Assembly (NCBI GenBank): GCA_910588155.1 | Contig: CAJUPB010000003.1 | Coordinates: 107,083-171,082 of the forward strand | Direction: 5' to 3' | From: an uncultured Christensenellaceae bacterium | GTDB taxonomy: Bacteria > Bacillota > Clostridia > Christensenellales > Pumilibacteraceae | DNA: 64,000 nucleotides | Part shown: piece by piece, positions 14,270 through 21,528 of the stretch | Numbering within the stretch: the first letter of the stretch is position 1 | Layout: each line of letters opens with the position of its first letter | Position numbers and translations under genes: made by a program | Notes under the pieces: generated by a model | The model's input: only the letters and a program-made list of their open reading frames with translations | Database searches by the model: none | Told to the model about the DNA's origin: nothing

Positions 14270-15613
14270 TCAAACCCGACGTTTCATCACGACCAGTGTC
14301 TCGACGGACGTTGTCTGCGGAAACATATCGTAAGGGCGGACGGAGACGACTTCGAAACCGCCCTTTTCGAAAATTGCGCAATCTCTCGCCAATGTGGACG
14401 GATTACAGCTGACATATATTATTTTGTTCACGTTTTTTGCCGCCGCCAAATTTTCGGCAACGTTCTTTTGACAGCCGCTTTTGGGCGGGTCGAGTATTAC
14501 GCAGACGTCTTCCTTCAATTTTTCCACGGCGCTCTTCAAACAGTCTGCGCAATCTCCGCAGACGAAAGAAAGATTCCGTATTTTCGTTTCGCGTTTAAGC
14601 GTTTGCGCGCTTTCCACCGCAGCCGCAACGATTTCCACGCCCACGACGGTTTTTGCTTTTTTCGCCGCCATTGCGCTCATAATACCCGCGCCGCAATATG
14701 CGTCCACGACGTTTGCGCCGTCGTCTATCTCTTCAATCACGTCTCTGTAAAGTCGGTCGCGGATATCGTCGTTTACCTGAAAAAATGCCTGCGGATGATT
14801 CTCCACGCTCATACCGCACAGCACGGCGCGATTCGAGCCGTATACAAGTCTGGTTTCCTCGCCCAAAATCACGTTATCACGGCGCTTATTGATATTTACA
14901 AAAATACCGGCGTTTTCTCTGCCGTCCGCCTGCGCCGCCTCTTTCAGCTTCGCCTCGAATCTCTTTCTCTCGCCGTTCAACACGAATGTCAGAGATATTT
15001 GTCCGTTCAGCATTCGCACCGCAATATGCCGCAAATCTCCGCGGCCGTTCGTTTCGTCGTATGCCGTCAGCCCCTCTTTCAAAGCAAACGCCAACGCTTG
15101 CCGAGCAACCTCGAAAGTCGGCTGTTTCTGCAACAGGCAGCTTTCGGTCTCCACCACTCTGTGCGAGCGTTTCATAAACAGACCTCCCACACTGCCGCGT
15201 TTGACGTCGAAACGCACCGGCATAGAGAGCTTATTGCGATAGCCGTATCCCAGGCTCGGCACGGTATCTTCCGCCTCGACGGTTATCCCGGCATACTTTT
15301 TGAATGCATTTGTCACAATATCTCTTTTCAGTCGCAACTGTTCTTCGTAAGCCACGTGCTGCAAACTGCAACCGCCGCATTGTTTGAAATACGGGCAGGG
15401 CGGCGAAACTCTGTACGGCGACGGCGAATATATTTTTGTCAGCACGGCGTGGGCGAGGTTGGGTTTTGCCATAACGATTTTCGCCGACACTCTCTCGCCT
15501 CTTATCGCGCCGGGAATGAAAACGGTCTGTCCTCCGACGTGGGTTATTCCCTCGCCGTACACACCCATATCGTCGATTATGCACTCTATTACGTCGTCCT
15601 TTTCGGTTTCCAT
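14270..15613 (-). CDS. 23S rRNA (uracil-C5)-methyltransferase, RlmD/RlmCD type
   Basis: A 447-residue SAM-dependent RNA methyltransferase acting on 23S rRNA uridines. It begins with a TRAM domain (about 5-60). The [4Fe-4S] cysteines appear in PCPYFKQCGGCSLQ (about 72-86). The SAM-binding motif is VDAYCGAGIMSAMA, a DPPKSGC motif follows, and the catalytic cysteine is in YVSCNPSTLARDC. The ATG at 15613 has AAGGAG 6 nt upstream. It stands alone under its own promoter. Which uridine or uridines (747, 1939 or both) cannot be told apart here. Confidence 0.93.
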   Translation of the reverse strand: METEKDDVIECIIDDMGVYGEGITHVGGQTVFIPGAIRGERVSAKIVMAKPNLAHAVLTKIYSPSPYRVSPPCPYFKQCGGCSLQHVAYEEQLRLKRDIVTNAFKKYAGITVEAEDTVPSLGYGYRNKLSMPVRFDVKRGSVGGLFMKRSHRVVETESCLLQKQPTFEVARQALAFALKEGLTAYDETNGRGDLRHIAVRMLNGQISLTFVLNGERKRFEAKLKEAAQADGRENAGIFVNINKRRDNVILGEETRLVYGSNRAVLCGMSVENHPQAFFQVNDDIRDRLYRDVIEEIDDGANVVDAYCGAGIMSAMAAKKAKTVVGVEIVAAAVESAQTLKRETKIRNLSFVCGDCADCLKSAVEKLKEDVCVILDPPKSGCQKNVAENLAAAKNVNKIIYVSCNPSTLARDCAIFEKGGFEVVSVRPYDMFPQTTSVETLVVMKRRV

Positions 15614-15643
15614 TGTCGCTCCTTTTTCTGCTTTACGCTTTAA

Positions 15644-15672
15644 ATAATAGCACTATTTCAAATATAAGTCAA
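15644..15672 (-). promoter_or_regulatory. rRNA methyltransferase promoter
   Basis: TTGACT (15672-15667) and TATTAT (15649-15644), 17 nt apart, with a TGC extended -10. Confidence 0.8.
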
Positions 15673-15714
15673 CCTCTTTGATTTTTTGAAGACAAAACGT
15701 CTTTCATAAAACGG

Positions 15715-15743
15715 TTGCATAAAAATTAAAAATATGGTATAAT
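15715..15743 (+). promoter_or_regulatory. Citrate synthase promoter
   Basis: TTGCAT at 15715-15720 and TATAAT at 15738-15743 with a 17-nt spacer. Confidence 0.8.
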
Positions 15744-15821
15744 AATCAAAATATACGTTTGTCAAACCGTATTCGATTTACCAAACAATCGAATACACGT
15801 CTAAAAAATCAAGGAGATTTT

Positions 15822-17216
15822 ATGACCGAATTCGAACAACTGCTTCAAGACGTTATGCCGAAAATAGAAAAACTGTCGCTGCTTGCGGAAGAAAAATCCA
15901 TTATCGACAGCTCGTTCTATTATCAATTCGACGTCAAGCGCGGTTTGCGCGACATAAACGGAAACGGCGTGCTGGCGGGTTTGACGGAAATAAGCGACAT
16001 ACAGGCATTCGAACGCGACGAAAGCGGCAAAGCCGTTTTCGACGAAGAAGGGAAACGAATACCTTGCAACGGCATTCTGCGTTATCGCGGTATCGACATA
16101 AAGGACATTGTCCGCGGCTGCGTTCAGGACAACAGATACGGATATGAAGAAGTCGCGTATTTATTGCTTTTCGGAGAATTGCCCAATCACAAGAAGCTTA
16201 AAAGTTTCAAAAATTTGTTGGGCGGATTTCGCACTTTGCCCGTATCGTTTGTCCGGGACGTGATTATGAAGGCCCCGTCAACCGATATGATGAACGGATT
16301 GGCCCGCAGCGTGCTGACTATGTACTCTTACGACGACAATCCCGACGACATATCGATTTCCAACGTACTGCGGCAATGTCTGCAACTCATAAGCCAAATG
16401 CCTCTTATGGCGGTATACACCTATCAGGTATACAAATACTATCACGAATACAACTCGCTTATCATTCACAAGCCGAGAAACGACCTTTCCACAGCGGAAG
16501 CGATGCTCGCGCTTATGCGTGACGACGAAAAATTTACTGAATTGGAAGCCCGCACGCTGGACCTGATGCTTATACTTCACGCAGAGCACGGAGGCGGAAA
16601 CAACTCGACTTTCACCACTCACGTGGTTTCGTCTTCGGGCACGGATACCTATTCGGTGGTGGCAGCCTCGCTCGGCTCTCTCAAAGGTCCGCGGCACGGA
16701 GGCGCGAATATCAAAGTCGTCAAGATGTTCGACGATATGAAACAGAATCTGAAAAACCGAAGCGACGGCGCGGTGCGCGATTATCTGAAAAAACTTTTGA
16801 ACAAAGAAGCTTTCGACAAGAGCGGTTTGATTTACGGTATGGGTCACGCGGTGTACTCTCTGTCCGACCCGAGAGCGGACATTATGAGAAAGTACGTCGA
16901 AAGACTCGCCGAAGAAAAGCAGCTGCACGAAGATTACGAGCTGTATGAAAAAATCGAGCGGTTGGCTCCGGAAGTCATTGGCGAAAACCGAACGGTATAT
17001 AAAGGCGTCGCCGCAAACGTAGACTTTTATTCCGGTTTCGTCAACTCGATGTTGGGAATTCCGATGGAGTTGTTCACGCCGATATTTGCGGTATCGCGTA
17101 TGGCAGGTTGGGCGGCGCACCGCATAGAAGAGCTTTCCAACAAGGGCAAAATCATTCGTCCGTCGTACAAAGGAATTTGTCCCGTTGGAAATTACGTGCC
17201 GCTCGGCGAAAGATAA
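15822..17216 (+). CDS. gltA: Citrate synthase
   Basis: Condenses oxaloacetate and acetyl-CoA to citrate. At 464 residues it is a typical type II-like enzyme of Clostridia. Active-site features are the first histidine in LHAEHGGGNNSTFT, the second in YGMGHAVYSLSDPRA, and the aspartate in NVDFYSGF near the C-terminus. I choose ATG 15822, which follows AAGGAG at 15811-15816; an in-frame extension to 15759 has no ribosome site. No aconitase or isocitrate dehydrogenase is nearby, so it stands alone, probably feeding glutamate synthesis. 2-Methylcitrate synthase activity cannot be excluded. Confidence 0.93.
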   Translation: MTEFEQLLQDVMPKIEKLSLLAEEKSIIDSSFYYQFDVKRGLRDINGNGVLAGLTEISDIQAFERDESGKAVFDEEGKRIPCNGILRYRGIDIKDIVRGCVQDNRYGYEEVAYLLLFGELPNHKKLKSFKNLLGGFRTLPVSFVRDVIMKAPSTDMMNGLARSVLTMYSYDDNPDDISISNVLRQCLQLISQMPLMAVYTYQVYKYYHEYNSLIIHKPRNDLSTAEAMLALMRDDEKFTELEARTLDLMLILHAEHGGGNNSTFTTHVVSSSGTDTYSVVAASLGSLKGPRHGGANIKVVKMFDDMKQNLKNRSDGAVRDYLKKLLNKEAFDKSGLIYGMGHAVYSLSDPRADIMRKYVERLAEEKQLHEDYELYEKIERLAPEVIGENRTVYKGVAANVDFYSGFVNSMLGIPMELFTPIFAVSRMAGWAAHRIEELSNKGKIIRPSYKGICPVGNYVPLGER

Positions 17217-17227
17217 CATATCCGAAC

Positions 17228-17259
17228 AAAAAAGCGCAAGGCTTCGTCCTCGCGCTTTT
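17228..17259. terminator. Bidirectional terminator
   Basis: AAAGCGCAAGG and CCTCGCGCTTT form an imperfect stem with one mismatch, flanked by A- and T-runs. It separates the convergent citrate synthase and TIR-like genes. Confidence 0.8.
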
Positions 17260-17263
17260 GTCT

Positions 17264-18616
17264 TTATTCCTCTACAAACTGTCCCTGCTTGTCGAGGTTT
17301 TCTTTGATTCTGGCAAGCAGTCTGTTCGTATACTCGGTTTTTTGTTTTCTCTTCGCTTCGTCTTTCCATTTCTTATACTGCGCCGCGACATACGACATAG
17401 ACGCGCCGTCGCCCGCCGCAAGACACTGCTCACTCAATGCGATGAAATATTCCTGCTGCAATTTATCCGACATATAGACGTTTGTCGGGAACTCTCTTTT
17501 GAAGTTGTCCCAAAGTATGAAACGGTTTTCCACCGACTTTTCCAAATTCTTCGCATACTCTTCCTCGTCGCCCACCACGTCCCTGTACAAATGCGCAAGG
17601 TCGTTGTATATGTACGAACGCAAAAGATAGATAAGACAATCGTTGCTGTCCTTAAATCTGGCGTCCAGCTTGTCTATAAGTTGGATTGTCTTATTGAAAT
17701 AATCGAGCGCATTGTTTTTGCAGTTCACCGTTCTGTGAGCATCGAGTCCCGTATCTTTGAGATACAAAAGATTTATTAAACCCAAAATGTCGTAACACAA
17801 AATGTCTATGATATCATCCAGCACGCTCGGCTGTTCTCCGCCGCCCTCGATAAAACTGACGGTTTCCTTTCTTCTGTTCAAAATGCGTTTAATGCTCTGT
17901 TCCGCCATAAACTCGTTTGCCGACAGGGCGCACGACATATCGCCGCTCTTCAAGAACACGTCTACGTATATCTTCGCAAACGACACGATTTCGCCCGTTC
18001 TCCCCCTGCTTGCAATCTTATCGAGACTGTCGCGAAAACGTTGATTATCGTTATAGTAATATGCGGCAAGGCAGCCGATTACTATATATTCGGTAAATTC
18101 GGTACTGTTGTAACAATCTTTGTCGCTTTCCAAATCGCGGCTTATGTACTGCCAATCGTCTATTATCTTGAAGTAGTTGACGGGCAACTCTTTGTTGAGG
18201 TTGTTTACGAAAAGATTGTAAACCTCTTCCGCCAAATCGTCGTCGCTCTTCTCTTCGTCGTCCGCACCCATCTTTTTGCGTGTCAGTTCTTCCGCCCACA
18301 CGCCATCCAAATCGCTCGGCAAATCGCTTTTCGGTTTGTCTATCAAAAATGCGTGTATGCGTTTCATACGCCTGTAACCCACAAGATAACCCCACTCGTA
18401 CATAAGGTTGGTGCTGAAACCGCTTCCCTTATAATTCTCCACAAGCAATATCGCCTTGTCGCACGATTTCATTTGTTCTATTATCTGGTTTCCGACAAAC
18501 ATCTGATTGGGTGCGCCGCCGCCCATAACGATATTATGTCCGTTGTCTTTGAATTTCTTTTCCAACTTCTGCGCCAATTTCTCGTTGCCGCCCCAGCCGA
18601 TAAAAATATTCGACAC
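17264..18616 (-). CDS. TIR-like protein with long helical C-terminus
   Basis: A 450-residue protein. Residues 1-about 115 look like a TIR-like nucleotide-binding/NAD-processing domain: strand NIFIGW at 3-8, a glycine-rich loop GGGAPNQMF at 32-40, strand KAILLVE, and STNLMYEWGYLVG at 68-80, where Glu74 sits at the usual catalytic-glutamate position. Residues about 145-450 are helical and repeat-like, suggesting a TPR-type sensor or scaffold. No transmembrane segment is present. The GTG start at 18616 has AGGAGG 8 nt upstream. It follows a LOG-family gene by 32 nt in the same operon. A stress, signalling or antiphage effector is plausible; NADase activity is untested. Confidence 0.75.
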   Translation of the reverse strand: MSNIFIGWGGNEKLAQKLEKKFKDNGHNIVMGGGAPNQMFVGNQIIEQMKSCDKAILLVENYKGSGFSTNLMYEWGYLVGYRRMKRIHAFLIDKPKSDLPSDLDGVWAEELTRKKMGADDEEKSDDDLAEEVYNLFVNNLNKELPVNYFKIIDDWQYISRDLESDKDCYNSTEFTEYIVIGCLAAYYYNDNQRFRDSLDKIASRGRTGEIVSFAKIYVDVFLKSGDMSCALSANEFMAEQSIKRILNRRKETVSFIEGGGEQPSVLDDIIDILCYDILGLINLLYLKDTGLDAHRTVNCKNNALDYFNKTIQLIDKLDARFKDSNDCLIYLLRSYIYNDLAHLYRDVVGDEEEYAKNLEKSVENRFILWDNFKREFPTNVYMSDKLQQEYFIALSEQCLAAGDGASMSYVAAQYKKWKDEAKRKQKTEYTNRLLARIKENLDKQGQFVEE

Positions 18617-18648
18617 TGTCTTTTCCTCCTATCTTCGTTTCCTGTCCG

Positions 18649-19224
18649 TCAATGTTTTTTCCTATGTTTGTCGGGGTCGTTGGGACCGCTTTCCAAAAGC
18701 TTTACGACCTCGTCCGCATCGTCGGCGGTCAGGTAGAGTTCTCCCTTATCCACCGTCACGAAATTTTCTTCGCAGGCCTTCAAAATAAACTTTTTCAAAT
18801 CATCGTAATATCCGCCCGTATTGTACACCACGACGGTCTTATTGTGCCTTTCGAACATTTTCAAAGTCAACACTTCGAAAAATTCTTCCAGAGTGCCTAT
18901 GCCTCCCGGGAGTATGACAAAAGCGTCGGACTGCTCGACCATTTCTTTTTTTCTCTCTGCTATATCCGTCGTCAGCGTAACCTTGTCCGCCGCAAAAAAC
19001 GGCGTATCGAAACCCTCTTTTTCGAAAAACTCCGGCACGATTCCGTGAACATAGCCCTTTTTCGCCTTGGCTCCGCGCGCCACCGCACCCATAAGTCCGG
19101 TCCCGCCTGCGCCGAATACGAGCGTATGCCCTTTTTCCGCCAATGCACCGCCGAGCTTTTCGGCAGCTTCGATATATTTTTTGTCGATATGTGCGCTTGC
19201 CGCGCCGAATACGCAAACCTTCAT
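18649..19224 (-). CDS. LOG-family nucleotide 5'-monophosphate phosphoribohydrolase-like protein
   Basis: A 191-residue Rossmann-like protein of the LOG/TIGR00730 family, whose members remove ribose 5-phosphate from (modified) adenosine monophosphate. Visible are the N-terminal VCVFGAAS strand, FGAGGTGLMGAVARGA phosphate loop, Arg91 in ERKKEM, and PGGIGTLEEFFEV at 106-118 containing the catalytic glutamate. It is the first gene of a two-gene operon with a TIR-like protein and has a full consensus promoter. LOG domains are related to the SLOG sensors used in bacterial conflict systems, which makes the pairing suggestive. Confidence 0.92.
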   Translation of the reverse strand: MKVCVFGAASAHIDKKYIEAAEKLGGALAEKGHTLVFGAGGTGLMGAVARGAKAKKGYVHGIVPEFFEKEGFDTPFFAADKVTLTTDIAERKKEMVEQSDAFVILPGGIGTLEEFFEVLTLKMFERHNKTVVVYNTGGYYDDLKKFILKACEENFVTVDKGELYLTADDADEVVKLLESGPNDPDKHRKKH

Positions 19225-19253
19225 CTTATTCGTTCCTCCGAAGTTACCCGCTT

Positions 19254-19282
19254 ATTATAGCAAACCTTGCCGCATTTGTCAA
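19254..19282 (-). promoter_or_regulatory. Consensus promoter of the LOG-TIR operon
   Basis: TTGACA (19282-19277) and TATAAT (19259-19254) with a 17-nt spacer and TGC extended -10, one of the best promoters in the window. The -35 overlaps the last codons of the upstream glycosyltransferase. Confidence 0.9.
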
Positions 19283-20463
19283 CCCCGATGTTTTCGCTCC
19301 GTCGCAACGCCCACTCTGTCTCCCCATTTGGCTCTGTTTTCGGCAATTGCCGTTTCGAACATCTTTTCCATCTCGGCGACGCACGCTTCCGCTCGGAAAT
19401 TTTTCGCGTATTCCGTATACCTTTCGGAATACTCCTGTTTTTCGTCGGGATGTTCTATAAAATATTCTATTTTATTTCGCAAATCTTCGGCATTGCCCTT
19501 TTTGAACAGATTTTTTTCGTCCAAAGCGAACTGCTTTGTCGCCACCATAGGGCTGTCGGAAATGACGGGCACAAGTCCGCAGGCAAACGCTTCCATACAG
19601 GAGATAGCCTCTATTTCGACATCGGATGCGTGCACGTACAGGTCGCAATAGTTTATCGTGTCCCGAAGCTGCGCCCAATCGCAAAACTTGAATACGGGCT
19701 TGTTTTTCAATCCCAAGCTTTCCGCCTTTTTTATCAGCGCGTTTTTCCAAGGACCTTTGCCGCAAAAAATCAGCCTTATGTCGTCTGCGTATTTGCTGCC
19801 CGCAACCGCCTCGATAATCAAGTCCTGTCTTTTTTCGCGCGAGAAACGTCCCGACATAAGAATGAGAAATTGCCCTTCAAACTCTTTCGGACGAACCGAT
19901 TCCGTCTTTACGAAAAAATCCGAAACACCGTTGCTTATGACGTGTTTTTCTGCCTTATACCCGTAACCGTCGAGTATGTCTTTCAACATTCGGCTCGGAC
20001 AGTGTATGTGCGAAAATTTATTGTAAAACTGTTCGAACAGTTTATATATGACGACGTTGACAAGTTCCACCTTATTCATTTTTATGGTGTACGTGATATT
20101 CTCGGGCTGAACGTGAAAAGCCGCCGTCGTCGCTATATGATGTTTGTCGGCAATGGCTTTTCCCGCTTTCGACAATCCGAACGGCAGAAAGAAATGCACG
20201 ATGTCCGCGCCCTCAATCGCGTCCGTCAGTATTTTTTTATCGGGTTTGGCGAGTTTCATTCCCTGTGCGTGCACTATATTGTTCAATAGCGGTAAATTTC
20301 TTTCCGGCACGACATACACATTTTCTTCCTTGACGTTTTCCACGGACGTGACTATGCGGACAGTGTGAGAATGCTTGCGCATTATTTCCGCGAGGCGCAT
20401 AGCCGTCGTGGTCGTGCCGTTGCTTGTATCGCCGTATTGGTCCATTACCAAAGTAATTATCAT
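19279..20463 (-). CDS. Glycosyltransferase family 4
   Basis: A 394-residue GT-B enzyme. The N-terminal acceptor domain begins MIITLVMDQYGDTSNG and has the DIVHFFLPFG segment. The C-terminal nucleotide-sugar domain has LILMSGRFSREKRQDLII at about 207-224 and the EX7E motif around EAISCMEAFACGLVPVI. Such enzymes extend glycolipids or capsule/teichoic polymers, or act on diacylglycerol at the membrane. The ATG at 20463 follows GGGAG about 10 nt upstream. It is not in a polysaccharide cluster. Donor and acceptor are unknown. Confidence 0.9.
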   Translation of the reverse strand: MIITLVMDQYGDTSNGTTTTAMRLAEIMRKHSHTVRIVTSVENVKEENVYVVPERNLPLLNNIVHAQGMKLAKPDKKILTDAIEGADIVHFFLPFGLSKAGKAIADKHHIATTAAFHVQPENITYTIKMNKVELVNVVIYKLFEQFYNKFSHIHCPSRMLKDILDGYGYKAEKHVISNGVSDFFVKTESVRPKEFEGQFLILMSGRFSREKRQDLIIEAVAGSKYADDIRLIFCGKGPWKNALIKKAESLGLKNKPVFKFCDWAQLRDTINYCDLYVHASDVEIEAISCMEAFACGLVPVISDSPMVATKQFALDEKNLFKKGNAEDLRNKIEYFIEHPDEKQEYSERYTEYAKNFRAEACVAEMEKMFETAIAENRAKWGDRVGVATERKHRG

Positions 20464-20610
20464 AATTTTCTCGCTCCCTATTCCGTCGGTTCAACTTTTG
20501 CGACAAGAAGTCAAACACCGACGAATGCGCTTCGGATTACGTAAAAGGCGCGGCAAACCTTGTCGCCGTGCCGCTCACTATCGATTATTGCCGATTTGTA
20601 CGCAATTATA

Positions 20611-21246
20611 CTATTTTACATTAAACGTGGTGCTCTGAACTTTATAATAGCTGCCGCACACTTCGCACTTGCCTATTGTTTCCATACCCTCGTGAACAAA
20701 TCCGCAATTGCAATCGTCAACAAGCTGCATAGGCTCTCCGCAAGACGAACAGCGATTAGGCATTACATATATGTTTTCCCGTTTGCCGTCCATATAGCGC
20801 ACGCGGATATAGAGTCTGTTTTCGAATTTCTCGCACTTCTTGCACCAGAATATGCCGTTGAACGCAATCGTGCCCTCTATGCCTGCGGCGATAGCCCATT
20901 TCTTTTTGCTCAAAGCTATCTTATCGGTTACGGGCGGTTGCATAAGTTTTTGATATGCGGAGTTGTTTGTCAGCTCTTCTTCCTTAAACATTCCGACGCA
21001 GCCCTCGAACAAGTCGTAATTTATATTGGTCAGATATTCGGCGTGATTGAGATAGAAATTATAGTGCGCCGCCTTCGGCTTTTTGGACTCTATCGCCACC
21101 ATCAGATTCATTATCTTCTGCAAAGTTTTTTCGTCCGTCACAAGCGCCACGGCATCTTTCAGCGACTGCAACTCGCTTCCCGCTCCCACCTTAAAGCTCT
21201 TCTGATTCAAACAGTCGTGACATTTCATAGTAATAGTCTTGGACAT
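20611..21246 (-). CDS. Multi-CxxC protein, unknown
   Basis: An unrecognised 211-residue soluble protein with five cysteine pairs: Cys9/12, 135/138, 166/169, 179/181 and 194/197. The C-terminal four pairs are spaced like two zinc ribbons, the last ending in KCEVCGSYYKV. The middle (about 25-120) is helical without cysteines. AAAGGAG precedes the ATG. It has its own promoter and no obvious partner. A nucleic-acid or metal-binding role is likely on composition alone. Confidence 0.65.
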   Translation of the reverse strand: MSKTITMKCHDCLNQKSFKVGAGSELQSLKDAVALVTDEKTLQKIMNLMVAIESKKPKAAHYNFYLNHAEYLTNINYDLFEGCVGMFKEEELTNNSAYQKLMQPPVTDKIALSKKKWAIAAGIEGTIAFNGIFWCKKCEKFENRLYIRVRYMDGKRENIYVMPNRCSSCGEPMQLVDDCNCGFVHEGMETIGKCEVCGSYYKVQSTTFNVK

Positions 21247-21297
21247 TTCTTTTCAAAAACTCCTTTATATATGCTATTGCTTTACATTTACTATATA

Positions 21298-21326
21298 AGT
21301 ATAGCACTCCCGCGATTTTTTGTAAA
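21298..21326 (-). promoter_or_regulatory. Promoter of the multi-CxxC gene
   Basis: TTTACA (21326-21321) and TATACT (21303-21298), 17 nt apart, with TGC extended -10. Confidence 0.8.
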
Positions 21327-21452
21327 CCGTTTTCGGCAGAAGTTATGCAACGAATTTTGCCGACCGACGGAAAGTGTCAGAAAACAAGCCGAAGATTACC
21401 TAAAAAATACGCACAAAACCGAGACTTGCTTTCCCGAATTGTTCGCAATAAC

Positions 21453-21484
21453 AAAAACCTGCGGAGCGTATCCGCAGGTTTTTT
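21453..21484. terminator. gyrBA terminator
   Basis: A stem of AACCTGCGGA with TCCGCAGGTT and a 5-nt loop is flanked by A- and T-runs, so it can end gyrA transcription on the minus strand. The rest of 21247-21528 holds the promoter at 21298-21326 and no gene that I can support. Confidence 0.88.
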
Positions 21485-21528
21485 AGGTTGCATTTAATAT
21501 TTCGATTATCCTTCGCCTGATATGTCGA

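Noticed and set aside
17264..19224. Calling the LOG-TIR pair a Thoeris system
   Set aside because: Thoeris ThsA is a larger SLOG NADase/membrane effector. Here the LOG is a short catalytic-type enzyme and the TIR protein carries its own helical tail, so only a loose analogy holds.
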